NCBI GenBank assembly: GCA_001466705.2
Contig: LATX02000176.1
Location: 248,001 to 312,000, forward strand
Length of the DNA: 64,000 nucleotides
DNA from: Moniliophthora roreri
Lineage: Eukaryota; Basidiomycota; Agaricomycetes; Agaricales; Marasmiaceae
Direction: 5' to 3'
Below, piece by piece: positions 47,159 through 58,767 of this stretch. The translations under genes were made by a program, and so were the position numbers. Within the stretch, counting starts at the first letter, position 1. Every line of letters begins with the position of its first letter. Below the pieces are notes generated by a model that saw only the letters and a program-made list of their open reading frames with translations, did no database searches and was not told where the DNA came from.

Positions 47159-47511
47159 TGTGCAAAGTCTCTTAGAGCTATGTATTCGTTTTGTTGTTGT
47201 TTTACTATCCGTCACGTTTTGGATTTTAGTAGCCGTAGTTTAGTTGAGCTATCTATTTCATATTGTGTCCTACGATCGTACACCAGATCCCACAGATTAG
47301 GGTACCCTAAAAAATTGCGGTGACCGATCTACTCGGACTTCAAATACACGTAGGAGCTTAAGCATCCCTCTCCCGTACTCTGACTTGACGAGATTCACCC
47401 GTAGCCTTTTGGCAGCTCGAAGCTTCAAGGAAGTAGCCACCGATCCGGCAAGAGCCTGGTGCAGATATGTACCGCTGGTGAAGGGAGGAGTGACGCTGTC
47501 ACACAACCCAT
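47159..47511. other. Convergent 3' region of SPT5 and TAH18
   Basis: T-rich 3' flank of SPT5, then the 3' flank of TAH18; no coding signal recognised. Confidence 0.5.
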
Positions 47512-49677
47512 TTAGCCCCAACACTCCTCAATCAACCTCCCAGACCTCTCCAACGCCCTTATATACTCTACCGCCTCATCCTTCACTCGACCACCATACT
47601 TCTCCACCGCCGACTGCAGAGCTTGCTTCACCGCAGTTGGCATCTTATTTGATGACCTATACATTGAAACAACGTCCATGAAATGAAAGGCAATGATACC
47701 GTAAAGGCAACGTACCCAGAAATAACCACCCACGCCTTTTCATCCTCCAATAATCCCCACAACCGTTTACTGTCCTCTTCCATTTCCATAAGATCTTGAA
47801 CATACGTCTTTTTCACTCCCTCCGGGCCATCTCGTGAGTAAGCCACCCGGTACGTGAGTTTTTTTGGTCCCCTAGCAGCATATCCCACCCACTCATTATT
47901 ATAATGCTCATCCTTAGTTGCGGATCTACAACCAAAGTAAAGCATGTTCCCATCTGCCCCTGAGTGGATACGCTTTTGGATGATAGCACGCATAGGTGCT
48001 ATTCCGGTTCCGGGGCCGATACATATAATGGGTGTATCCGTGGTTGAGGGGAGGGTGATGAAGCCTTTTTGAAGGCCGATTCGAAGTTCATCGCCTGGAA
48101 GCAGGGAAGATAGATATGTAGAACAAACTCCACGTCGGGGTATCTTCAATTTTGTTTTGTATTTCACCATTGCGACGCAGAGATGTATTTGTCGCGGGAA
48201 TACCTGTACATGCATAAGTAGACGCCGCTATATAACAGCAACCAATGTCACCTTGACCGAACTAGCAATGGAAAACTGCCTTGGTCTCAGCGGAGGAAAT
48301 ACATCAAAGATGTATTCCTTTGGTATCCTAACCCCACGGAATTCGGAGAGCACTTCTCGGATGGTACGTCGTACCTTGAAACAGTACTCGTATAGGTCGT
48401 CCTAGCAGGCAATGGGAGTTTGTCAAGGCTTCTTTCGCTCTGTAGATTAGGTTGCCTACCGCCCCTGTTGGCGACAATAACTCGTCTAACCGTTCCTTCT
48501 CAAGCGCGTCTTGAGTGAAATATCGCAGGTATTGGAAGAAGCTTCGTCTAGGGACTGCGTTGAAGTCTAGATAGCAGGTTAAAATAGTCCTGAGTGACGC
48601 AGTACTTGGGAGGTGGTCCGGAAGAGATTGGTCTGGGAGAAGGAAACGTTAAATTACGGATACGACTCAAGTATTGATGAGACTACCTTTCTGGGTATGT
48701 TCAATCTCGAATATCGTATCGGAGATGTTGCCCCAGCTCATGGAAGACAAGAATTCTTCCACTTGGTCGGGGTTCGTTCTGGGATGGATGATGGCAACAT
48801 CGCCTGGTTCATATCTAGGTGTCCTTATTAGTGAAAAGGGTAGAGACATGTCTGCTAACGCACGTTATATCATCTTCAAACTGAAACTCCAAATGACGGA
48901 CGTCCTGGAACCAATCTTGCGCGGTAATTCTCTTGTTGCATTTTACTGTTGCGGCATGGTAGTTTTCATCGGTGTCAAGGGGATCTAGCGTCACTTTGGC
49001 GTTTGGTGTATCGATCAAAATCACTCTGGAAGGCGGTACATGATCGATAGGCATCAACTCTAGTTCAGATGGAAGAGGTAACTCTCGAAGTAGAGCTTCG
49101 AGGAGAGTGTCTATCCAAGGTTCCAGAGCGCCGTCTATGCTAACGCTCAAACGTCTAGCCAAATCAAGAAAGAGGAACAAAGTAAACTTACCCCATAGGA
49201 TGTTGCTCATCTCCTTCTCCCAAGTCACACATCTCCTCTGCACCAAGACTCTTCAACCTCCTAAACAACTTTTTTGCAGGCCAACAAAACCTATCATAAG
49301 AGGTGTCCCCCAGTCCAAAGATCGCAAACCGGAGATCCTCAAATAAATCTTCGGGTAAATCAGAGCGTAAAAGCATACTCCACATTGGAGTCATTGATCT
49401 AGGTTCGATGCCTGATCCTGTTGTAGAGACGAGGAAGATGACTATGGATTCTGAGATGAGGTCTGCCTGTGAAGGAAGAAAGAAGTGTGAGTTAGGTATC
49501 GAGAAGCCAATCCAAACGTACAGCTGAGTAGGCATCCGTACTTAATACACGTGATTGGATATGTGCTCTTCGACATGAACGAGCAATTCTGTCTGCAGCA
49601 TCTTGAGATGTTCCCGTTTCGGTTGCGTAGAGGATTAAAACACAACGAGATGGATGGGAGTCTTCGAGAGAAGACAT
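47512..49677 (-). CDS. TAH18: NADPH-dependent diflavin reductase Tah18
   Basis: Passes electrons from NADPH through FAD and FMN to Dre2, the first step of cytosolic iron-sulfur cluster assembly. Exons 49677-49522, 49466-49192, 49139-48864, 48814-48687, 48632-48460, 48401-48252, 48203-47716 and 47656-47512 give 596 residues, typical for the family. Flavodoxin part: LILYATETGTSQDAADRIA, FLVSTTGSG, FAIFGLGDTSYDRFCWPAKK. FAD part: VPRRSFFQYLRYFTQD, FDVFPPLRPRQFSIASS. NADPH part: PIICIGPGTGIAPMRAIIQ, LYFGCRSATKDEHYNNEW, AWVVISG. The C-terminal ...LIEECWG ends in the aromatic residue pattern that stacks on FAD. Confidence 0.94.
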
Positions 49678-50180
49678 GGGATATTGATGAATGAGTTTTG
49701 TGTCTCAAGTGTCTCGTTTGCAGACTGGTGCTGGCAGCCTCAAAGCTTGTACTGGGCGTTCAGTGTAAGTCATCGAATCGTTCAGCGGGCGTGTTGGTAT
49801 CAAATCCGAATTTTCGGCGATTCGGATTTCCGGTCCGACCATGGCTCAAACCCGCGACGAGAAGATGGAACGGCTCGTACACTTCGTATACCATGCCACT
49901 CTCAAGAACGTATCTTACAGATCTGGATGCTCTCCACGAAGATCACAGTTCAAATGCGGTCAACCTGGATTATTATGATCATTAAGATACGACGCGAAAC
50001 GCCTCAAGCCGACTCAATCACTTGCAAGCTCGCTCGTCCTACGAATCCTGAATGAAGGCTTTCACTTCCTATACAACGCAGGACTTCGTTTGGGCGGGAA
50101 ATTCGCCAGCCTGAAATGAGGTCAATGCCAGTAAGGAAGCCCGAGAGCTGGGTCCAACCTTCAACCATGCTTATATTTAC
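49678..50180. other. Intergenic region upstream of TAH18
   Basis: Two open plus-strand frames overlap here without any known domain; not called. Confidence 0.45.
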
Positions 50181-50522
50181 CTACACTTGACATTTACATA
50201 TCAATAGCCACAGTCCAGGTACAAAAATCCATTGCTTTTGGAGTCCAAGAGCAGTCTGGATGTCACTGGCACTGCATCTACTGTTGATGCAATTACAGTC
50301 ACTAGTTTGGAAGCCATTGGACGTGCAGAGATAGTGTAGATCTTGACGAGAGCTGCAGAGTATTATCAGAAAAAAGAACACTGTCAAGCCTTAAATGGAT
50401 TTGCACACGCCAGCAGCGGGATTGTCTTGGCTACAGGAGCGAACACAAGGAGGGACATTAGGGTCCTGAGCAGCTGAAATGGAGGCAAGGACGAATATAA
50501 GAAAAGAGGTTTTGAAGAACAT
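50181..50522 (-). CDS. Small cysteine-rich secreted protein, CFEM-like
   Basis: Exon 1 is 50522-50407 and exon 2 starts at 50352; the intron 50353-50406 is 54 nt. The start MFFKTSFLIFVLASISAAQ is a signal peptide, followed by VPPCVRSCSQDNPAAG, then YLCTSNGFQTSDCNCINSRC, SASDIQTALGLQKQ. The Cys spacing and the DCNCI...CSASD text resemble the fungal CFEM domain, which in other fungi binds heme or acts at the wall or in host interaction. Only six or seven of the eight expected Cys are visible, and the last residues (after LQKQ) do not match. Either a further 3' exon is missing from the model or the domain is a variant. The stop at 50181 is that of the simple read-through. Confidence 0.6.
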
Positions 50523-51562
50523 CTTGTTACTGGTAGGATGAACTAGGGGCGAGGAGTTGGGATTCTGAGGTAAAAGATGCACACGACTATACTTACGGTG
50601 GAACGGGTCCGATCTATTTTCAAACACCAATTTGCTTCTACCTAACCAGTGCAGTGGAGAAAGATTGAGCCTGAGATGAAAGTGCGTGGTTGAAGGCCAA
50701 ATCGCAGTCCTCAGTGCCTATTTGTCATCGTATAGCGCTGAGCAGGGAGCAACTTCCAGTGCGGTGATTGTGGCCCACCAAAATCGTGAGACTTTATTCC
50801 AGTCGTTGCGGTCAGCTTATCAGTGCAGCGGTTGGTCTAGTCGCGTCGTCTTGAAGGTAAAGAAAGCTTTGAAACAGATTCCAACATACATAATTCGCTG
50901 CTATCCATTTGCTGTCTCCCGCATTCAAGGATGCTGTACCCCGGTCTTTCTATCATGTACGCTCGGCAGGCCGATAGCAGAGGAGAGAGGAAGAGCATCA
51001 TGGATATCCGAATCAACGGCAGCCTGAATAAGTGCTGCATTCGCTCGAGTCAGAAGCGGAGAGAGCACACCTTTGTCTAGACGAGAGTATTGCTTAGATG
51101 CCCTGTAAGATCGCCGCCTTCATGTAGTCCAGTTTAGGTTCTTTCTCGAAAGGGCGTGTCAGTCCGATATCGGTACATTGAGCCACGAAGAGTGGGAATC
51201 CTGTTGTAAACCAAAGGTTTGAGCGCCATGGTCATCTAAAGTTGCAATAGTTGCAGAGCTTTTAAAGTCGCTTCCACAGGAATGCAGATCGGTTCGGTTG
51301 GGGACGCCGTAACATCATGGAGAGATGTACATGGCATTTGAGGAAGGCAGCGAGTCACCGAGTCGGAATCGGATGAAGTATCTGACACAGTGAAGTTCCC
51401 CTCGCAAGGGAGGCTACTCTGGTAGTATGAGCCCATTGTCATATGCATGAAGCGAACATTCATGCACCATGTCCTTGCCTTCCAGTTCCCTCCAACCAAC
51501 TAGAAGTTGATTGTCAGAAGAAAAATGCCAGCCGGGCGCCTTTGCACCTTTGCACCGTGACC
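50523..51562. other. 1-kb region without a recognised gene
   Basis: A minus-strand frame at 51499-51236 (87 codons) has six Cys but no signal peptide or domain and is not called. The end of the stretch is the upstream region of bL28m. Confidence 0.4.
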
Positions 51563-52313
51563 ATGTTCCCGACCCTCACTCTCCTCAAGGCCACCCCAAT
51601 CTCCCAACCCTTCAAACGAGCCCAGCTCGGTCTCTTCCAAGGAAAAACCAAACGCTACGGTAACAACGTTCCCCACTCTAAACACAAAACCCGTCGAACA
51701 TGGCTTCCCAATGTCCAACGCAAACGTCTTTTTTCCGAGGCATTGGGAAAGGATTTAAGGGTCAAGGTGACGACGAGGGCATTGAGGACTGTTAAAAAGG
51801 TGAGTCTGTCCCGTTCTTCATATTACATCCACTAATTCACCTTGCAGCACAGCGGAATCGACAATTACCTCCTTCAAACACGACATGACCTTCTTGGTTT
51901 CGAAGGTCTTAGACTTCGGACTATAGTTCGCGAAGCCCTTGCAAACGCAAATACGAAACCATCAGCGGATGAAACACCTGAACAAAAATCAGAACGGGAA
52001 GCCAGGGAAGAGCTGACGCGGAGGACGGAGGAGGCTTTGGTTGCAAGGACCGTGGAGCTTAGACGCGTGCATACGGCCAAGAAACCTACGCTGGCAACTG
52101 CTAGAGCTGCTAGGGAGAAGGCTGTAGAGGCTTTGGGTGGGGTGACAAAGTGCGTTTGTAATTTCACTTTCGTGTCTGGGAGACTGGCTGACTGACGGAC
52201 TCGACAGGCCAGGGAAAGTTTTAGCGTATCTCAAGAAACAGAAGAGGGACCAACAGTCGTTACTTGGTCTTCAAGCATTCAATACTTTGACTTTGAAGGA
52301 TACAGTTGTTTGA
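51563..52313 (+). CDS. MRPL24: Mitochondrial large-subunit ribosomal protein bL28m
   Basis: Exons 51563-51799, 51848-52149 and 52208-52313 give 214 residues. The bL28 core is at the start: FKRAQLGLFQGKTKRYGNNVPHSKHKTRRTWLPN, then LRVKVTTRALRTVKKHSGIDNYLL. The C-terminal half is a fungal helical extension (EQKSEREAREELTRRTEEAL). The first 15 residues (MFPTLTLLKATPISQ) serve as a weak mitochondrial signal. Family naming in yeast is MRPL24. Confidence 0.9.
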
Positions 52314-52927
52314 TACGTTTCAATCCTACAATACATATCTTGCATATTGCCCTGGACCTATCCTCCAGAAATTTGCGTGAACATTGGGCGCTTAGCAGGC
52401 GATGGATCAAGCCAAGTCAACCTCCATGTCCTACGTGCTAGTACTACCCGCTATGGGCTCCGTCGCTGCTGTAGATCACACCTTACCTTCCCAGGTCCGC
52501 TCCCAGTACTTGTAATGCCACCGAAAATACTCAGTTTGACTGATTGAAGGGGATGCACCCACGTTACAAAAGGTAGGTGCTCTAAAGAACTTAATTTAAG
52601 ATAGTTATCCTATATGTATCTCCACGATCTCATGTCCTCGTCGAGGGTCCTTGAGGACAGGTTGAACAGGCGTCGGAAGGAAGTTTTTGATAAAAATTTC
52701 CCCTTCATTCCATCCTGCCGACTTCTGCCTCAGCATCCTCTTCCTCGTGGGTTCCAGCCAAGTCTGACTGACTCAACCGTAAAGTCCGCGCGTGGGATAT
52801 TCCTTCCTACTTGCACCTCGTGGCAGGTGACTGGTGACAGGTCGCTCTACTTTAGCCAGCACTTGAAAAGCTTCAGGCATTACCTCTTTTACTCATCAAC
52901 TACCTCGCACTCACCAGTTCTTTCCAG
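52314..52927. other. Intergenic region upstream of the F-box gene
   Basis: A frame at 52614-53093 overlaps the F-box start in another phase and is regarded as a shadow. No independent gene signal. Confidence 0.45.
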
Positions 52928-54460
52928 ATGCAGAGTAACGCAACAACCCTCTTGGAAGCTTTATCAACCGACGAAGCATCGGCTATCCGAAGGCTTTCCA
53001 CCTCGGCTTTCGACCCGCAGGTCATCAGCCTACACCTTTTTTACGCAGAGAAAGATCTCGAGATTTGCGAGAAGGAAATTCTTCAACTCGTAAAAAAACG
53101 CGACCTTTTGGCTCGGAGGGTGGAAAGATGTAGATCTCTGTTAGCACCCATCAACAAAATCCCATCCGAACTACTCAGTTCCATATTCGAGCTTTGCTGC
53201 GAGGAGAACACGCTGCGCCCGGACGTCACTTCACCCGCAATCATCCTCTCTGCAGTCAGTCATCGCTGGCGGGAGATTGCATTGACAGCGCCGCGACTGT
53301 GGTCATCACTGAAAATCGAGTTTGTGCGATTTCACGGGTTCAAGTCATTGCAGAAACTCGCCCACACCGCCAGATTATTCATGGATCGGTCCCGCTCCTC
53401 TCCATTAAAACTCAACCTGGATTGGAGTGTAGGTTTTCAAGATGATCATTTGCCAGTGTTAGAGACGATCATAAAACAATCGGCTCGCTGGGTTCATTTC
53501 GATGTAAACTCGTACGACGAAACCTTATTAAAGAATAGGATATTCCAGCCGCTCAGGGGCCGTCTTCCTTTGTTGAAATATCTCAACCTTGGGACAGATG
53601 AATGCATTATCGAGTCTTATGTCCTTTTCTCGGATACCCCTGCTCTCCGCTCCCTCTCATACACCCCCAATTCCAGCAGCACCGTCACGGAATTTCCGTT
53701 CGAGCATCTTGCACACCTAAAATTGAGGAGATGCTACTCTGACGAAGCAATTATGATGCTTGAACGGTGCATCCGGTTGGAAAAGCTGGAACTTGACTGG
53801 CTCGGGGATAATATCGTCGAGGAGAATATTCCACAGTTGCACATGTCCGCAGTGAAATCTCTTATTTTTAGGGCCCTCGAGCAAGAACCCACCACATTTG
53901 CGCATTTTGTACTACCACAACTTTCCTCGATCGAGATCTCATGCCCGTATCCGGGTGAATACTGTGATAATTGGGAGCAGTGGAATATAACGCAACTATT
54001 CCTGCAACAATCATCGTCTTTTATCACGTACTGTCGACTCGAAACGATCCTTGCCTCCGATATCCAGGTTATGGAATTCCTGAACTGCATGCCCATGCTG
54101 CAGACACTTTGTATCGAGGACATGGGCAGGTGGGACAACGGTTTGGGACATATTCGGAACAGGACCGTCACTTCCACCTTTCTTCAGCGTCTCCTAGTCA
54201 AGGTCAACTCGTCCGTCTTTCTTCCACGCTTGGAGGACTTGATGCTACGAGCCCGCATGGATGACTTCAATGCCTCGGCTTGCTCAATAGCCGTCTTATC
54301 TAGGTTTAGACCGGATAACGGACAGGCATCGGCTGTTTGCTTGCGCTCTATTGAAATTGAACTCAAAGGGAATGGGTCTCTCCCCAGAGAACTGGCATCC
54401 TTGGACCATTTCAATGGGAAGGGAATACGGGTAAAGGTCTTTATATCGGAAGGAAGCTAG
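52928..54460 (+). CDS. F-box/LRR-like protein
   Basis: A 510-codon single exon. An N-terminal coiled coil (EKDLEICEKEILQLVKKRD, about 42-60) is followed by the F-box: INKIPSELLSSIFELCCEEN at about 75-94, then ILSAVSHRWREIALTAPRLWSSL. This is the stereotyped start of the large agaricomycete F-box family. The rest is leucine-rich with irregular LRR units (LRSLSYTPNSS, LAHLKLRRCYSDEAIMML, LEKLELDWLGD, MLQTLCIEDMG). It likely recruits substrates to an SCF ubiquitin ligase; the substrate is unknown. It converges on dynamitin, with stops 150 bp apart. Confidence 0.85.
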   Translation: MQSNATTLLEALSTDEASAIRRLSTSAFDPQVISLHLFYAEKDLEICEKEILQLVKKRDLLARRVERCRSLLAPINKIPSELLSSIFELCCEENTLRPDVTSPAIILSAVSHRWREIALTAPRLWSSLKIEFVRFHGFKSLQKLAHTARLFMDRSRSSPLKLNLDWSVGFQDDHLPVLETIIKQSARWVHFDVNSYDETLLKNRIFQPLRGRLPLLKYLNLGTDECIIESYVLFSDTPALRSLSYTPNSSSTVTEFPFEHLAHLKLRRCYSDEAIMMLERCIRLEKLELDWLGDNIVEENIPQLHMSAVKSLIFRALEQEPTTFAHFVLPQLSSIEISCPYPGEYCDNWEQWNITQLFLQQSSSFITYCRLETILASDIQVMEFLNCMPMLQTLCIEDMGRWDNGLGHIRNRTVTSTFLQRLLVKVNSSVFLPRLEDLMLRARMDDFNASACSIAVLSRFRPDNGQASAVCLRSIEIELKGNGSLPRELASLDHFNGKGIRVKVFISEGS

Positions 54461-54610
54461 AAAGATGTACTCATAGTACAAGTTTGTTTGTCTGTGTAAC
54501 AAGTCTACGCAAGAGTTTAATGCACGCGCCATAATTGTCTTGACAATGCAACGATGGGATTCCAAGTAATAACAACGACGACGACGACAGACATGAGAAG
54601 CATCCAAGTA

Positions 54611-56061
54611 TCACTTTCTCCTCTCCATCAACGCTTCAACTCTCTCCTCCAACCCCGCTACATTCGCTGTAACTACCCTCCTATTCTCCTCCAAATTACC
54701 CTCCAACCTCTCAACCGCACTCTCCAAATCAGCGATACTGTCCCTCATCTTCCTCTGATCCTCCTCCAACCCAGTCAACGTCCCCTCAAATTCACTTGCC
54801 GACGCGTGTAACGCTGACAGTGTCCTCAAGCGCATGAGGATATGAGGGATTTGGGGTAAAGATGGACCTAAGCGGTTGAGTAGGGGGAGAATTTGGTCTT
54901 GCATGGGAGTACTTCCAGAAGGTGGGTTTGATTGACCTTGAGAAGGATGTCGGCGGTGTTGTGCTTGTGATGCACTCGTTCGCTCGAGTTCAGATAAAAG
55001 GAGTTTAAGACGTCTCGAGATGGAGTCTATGTGTCGAGGTTGGGTGAGTACGCCTAGTTGAGCGCTTAAGCGGGAGATTTGGGGGAGTAGAGGAGGTGGG
55101 AGAGGGCTTGTCTGTTGGCGTGGTATTTAGTATATGTTCAAACGAGTGAGCTGGAAGACGTACCTCGTCTAGAGGAGCAGTGGAGGACCCGACCAACCTT
55201 TCCAAATGACCGACTCTTTTGTCAATTTCAGCGAGACTCCGGACGTTTGGTTTGTCCTCCTTCTCCCCCTCTGGCTCTGTGGGCCTTGTTTCCTCGGTTT
55301 CGGCTAATTGAAGTGCTTCCTGGTGGTGTTGTTGCCCTTGACCAAGAATGACGCCAACCAATCTACCTCTACCTTCCTTATCCTTCCTAACCTTGTCTAA
55401 CCTCCTCCTAACATCGACTAAACCCCGTATCAACTCTCCAGGATCGACATTCTCCTCTTCTCTCTCTTTCTGAAGACGGGGATTTGACGGATCCGCCAAT
55501 TCCGCCTCGAGACTCTGCAGTTCCGCCTGAAGAGCTTTCAACCGGTGGGATAGAGAAACTCGATGCGTTTTTGACGCGTCATCGTCAGAACTCGAAGAAT
55601 TTGAAGATGGTGGGTATATGTAGTGTGTTCGCGGTCGTTCTACCGCTCACCAGGAATAATATCAGACCACCGGGATAAATATAAGAGAATAACGGATACA
55701 CACACCTCGTCGCTTTTCAGCCCTACGAAACTTTTTACTAGCTTCTTCTGCGTTGATGAGATGACTTGAATCCAATTCCTCCTTTGACGCCTCTCCATTC
55801 TTGCTTCTTAGAGCAGACCGTGTTGGTGCGATACCTTCGTCATCGCTTGAATCTCTCTAAGTGAAATTTTATACAAACTGGATCATTAATGTGCCAGTAA
55901 ATATACGTACGTGGGTTTGGGAAGATGGCGCAACGTCCTCGGTTTCGTATACATCTTGCGCGGTATCCTATATTGATATCAATGAGAAATGCGGGGCTGG
56001 ATGAAAAAAATGGGTGAAAACGAACGATATCTGGTAGGTTTGCGTACTTGTTAACGCTCAT
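54611..56061 (-). CDS. JNM1: Dynamitin (dynactin subunit 2, p50)
   Basis: Coiled-coil shoulder subunit of dynactin, needed for dynein-driven transport. Exons 56061-56026, 55967-55911, 55856-55706, 55639-55164 and 55111-54611 sum to 1221 nt (406 residues). The start MSVNKYANLPDI, then TAQDVYETED, is the hallmark N-terminus of the family. Long charged helices follow, for example HRLKALQAELQSLEAELADP, VRSLAEIDKRVGHLERLVG, SSTAPLDE and LEEDQRKMRDSIADLESAVE. The middle acceptor (55639) was chosen because it alone keeps the frame into the Ser/Asp stretch SSSSDDDASK. A transposon island begins within 300 bp upstream of its start. Confidence 0.88.
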
Positions 56062-56545
56062 GGCGGATGTAGTCAAAGGTGTGACAGCCCGCGTCGACCA
56101 ACTTGATCTGCAACCAAAATGATCACAGAGTTACAGCTCAGTCTGTCCAAAAGTCATTTCCTCGTTAAACAGTTAACCTCTGCCTGAGCCTCAACGGTCA
56201 CGCTCTTGTTCATGGCGCGCAAGGCGTTCTTCACAAGGCGGTGTATAATGCTTTGTTGTTTGAGTCCACTCCCAATAGGTCTCCTCTATTAAATGGGCAA
56301 CTAGTCTCGTGCTATTTCGGGTAGGCTGGCTTCTCTCTGTCTTCTGTTGGGCACTTTGTCATGTTGTACAAGAATGAAGGGAAAATGATCAGGAATTGGT
56401 TGTTTGGCATCAGGAGTGAGTTTTGTAAGTGTGAGAGAGTCTGTGAATGAAAGATGCCTGTGTTAGTGTTTGAGAGGTGGACAACTTAGCTCTAATATCT
56501 ATTCTTTGTATGATTTCTTCAGGGTCTTCTCTGTTGAGGATTCCC

Positions 56546-57130
56546 TTAAACAGCATTATGTGGAGTCTTCATCTTGGTGCAAACAATAGTCTCCCACTGA
56601 TCCAATTGATATCTGGGTTCCATTTTCATAACCAAGGTAATCTGAGGATCACCTTTTCTTGTCCTAATCCCAAGATAAGGAATGTTTCTGTCATCATCCG
56701 ATCCCTGGTCATGAATGTGACTGTTATCAAATGTGAGATTCATGCTGATTTATTGGGTGTTCTGTCAACATTAAAAACCTGAATTTTCTGAGGTAATCAG
56801 TCCTATTTTGTTTTTAATTCTTTTGCCATTTCTGGACTCATAAAGAGCCCTTCTGCCCCTGAGTTGATCAGGGTGTTTGTTCCAACAGTTTCTATCCCAA
56901 CATTGTAAGAAATGGGAATATGCATAGAATTTTGATCCAGCTTAGCTAATACAACATTTGCAATTGTAATTGGTGGTGGTGGAGAAAGCATTGGTCTTTT
57001 CTGCTATTTCAAAAACCCTTCTTCTCCATGAGGTCCAATAATTCAGTTTGTTCTGTGAGTCTGTATTCTTTAATGAAGTTTTGAATTCTAATGAAACTGT
57101 CCCTCATTGTCTTCTTTCTGATTTCTTTTT
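56546..57130 (-). pseudogene. Ty3/gypsy retropepsin and flanking pol fragment
   Basis: Minus-strand pieces read TEAPEKEIRKKTMRDSF, then ISYNVGIETVGTNTLINSGAEGLFM (retropepsin active-site flap region). A frame-broken second half follows, with the expected ILGLGQEKVIL and PWL text leading toward reverse transcriptase. The catalytic DSG is NSG here (codon at 56863-56865). Several in-frame stops are present. A repeat copy separates this piece from its gag. Confidence 0.65.
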
Positions 57131-57141
57131 CTGGTGCTTCG

Positions 57142-58275
57142 GTAATTTGTCTAAGACTAATGGAAAACTACCCAAAAGATAACCTCCAAAAGTCTAACTC
57201 AGGTTGTTGTGCAAGTGTAGATCGATGTGATCAGAGTTGCCACACTTAGAATGCTAACAAAACCCTTAGCTAGGTTGATTCTCTCTTATTGAAGCAATCT
57301 ACTTCAAAGTGTTCACCCCCAGAGGAGTATATATGGGTTTTAAAAGGTTTTAATTCCAAACACACAAACACACACACAAGAACACAGTGCACAAAGCACA
57401 AAACACAAGAGCTACAGTCCCACCAAAAGACTCGGTAGCCAATATAGTCTGACCCTATGGAGTTCAAGACTTCTTTAAGATAACTACAGTACACAGTGTA
57501 CTGGAAAAGGTCCTAGACTAGTTTCTACAAAGAGCTTAATCACAGGCCCAATTCCTTTGTTAAGACTCTAAGTGTGTCACAACCTGATACCCAACACAGG
57601 CCACACTCCAAAAGCCACCAGAACTTTTGGTGTAAAGTTATCTCTTAGAAAAGTGCCAAGTACACTAAAGATGTTACTCTTTGTCTCTTACAATGCAAGT
57701 TCATTATCAGATTTCTATCTCTCTGGAGTCACTCAGGACCAATCTCTAGGGCCTGAAGTGAGGAAGCAAAACTGGAATGGCACACAAATTTATACACCAA
57801 ACAAACTCTTCATGTATTCACAATCAGAGGGGGCAGAGTTACTTGAGTATATACAAATATCTAGTTGTCCTTATATATGGTCCATGGAATATATCTACAG
57901 AAAAATATAAATAATGTCCAATAATTCAGGAAATAATAAAAGAGTGACTGAGATGCTAAAAGAGGGAATATTCAGATGTCACAGAGTCTGGCCATTAGGG
58001 TATCCGACCATATCCACACAGGTATCTGCTTTCCAGTGTTCTGGACTCTTAGATATTTGATTTTTCTCTTTTCTAGGTGGGTCTGGATGGATAGATGAGT
58101 CCATCTGTTCCACATTCTCTTTTCCAGCATCTGCACAGCTGCTGATGTCCAGGTTTCAAAGCTTCTGAGGCTGGAACATACTGTTCCTGTTCCTGTCTCC
58201 TTTGATAATTCATTCTTAATCTTATCTAGGACTTTGCATTCCTTAGATATCAATTATATGTCTCATTGTATCTGT
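57142..58275 (+). repeat. 1.1-kb dispersed repeat, copy A
   Basis: Matches 61242-62391 along its full length in the same orientation. Shared left end GTAATTTGTCTAAG, shared right end GTCTCATTGTATCTGT. Contains TATATAT at 57328-57334 followed by TTTTAAAAGG and a CA microsatellite, which suggests a promoter, as in a solo LTR. No terminal inverted repeats and no clear target duplication were found. Confidence 0.8.
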
Positions 58276-58767
58276 AGTCACATAGCTACACTTGTTCTGA
58301 GGTTGTGTTACCCCTTGTTAAGTAATTTCATCTATTTGCACCACATTAGAACTCTTTATTAAGAGTTCATTGGCTTTGATTCTGATCTGCATATTGAATT
58401 CCAATGTCTGATCATTCTGATTGTTCCTTTCCAAGTTGTCTCTCTGTTCTGATGTCTTCTCTAAGTACCTCTGTACTGTATGACTGCACGTTGCACTTTG
58501 CAGATGTCATAGAAAAGTGAATAAATTGAAAAATCCCATTGATAGCACTTTGAGAGAGCTCAGTTAACTAGCCAACAGGTTTGTATGGTCATAGTTAGGT
58601 TCCCTACAGGTTTCAGGAGTGATCTGCTTCAGATCTGATACATAGATAAGTCAGAATGTACAGCTTAGACACCTCTGTATAGTGTATCATATAGCTCTTT
58701 GTACTTTCCAACACACTGTAGCTTCTCTAAGGCAATGACTAGCAGACTGGGCTCACTCTAGTCCTTA

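Noticed and set aside
56062..56300. Minus-strand coding-like text upstream of dynamitin (IKLVDAGCHTFDY)
   Set aside because: The frame ends inside the dynamitin start codon and its intron donor is weak; probably chance or an upstream leader frame. It could be a gene end cut by the transposon island, but I cannot support that.
57142..58275. Calling the 1.1-kb repeat a classical LTR with TG...CA ends
   Set aside because: Both copies share bases beyond the nearest TG and CA, and no target duplication is visible.
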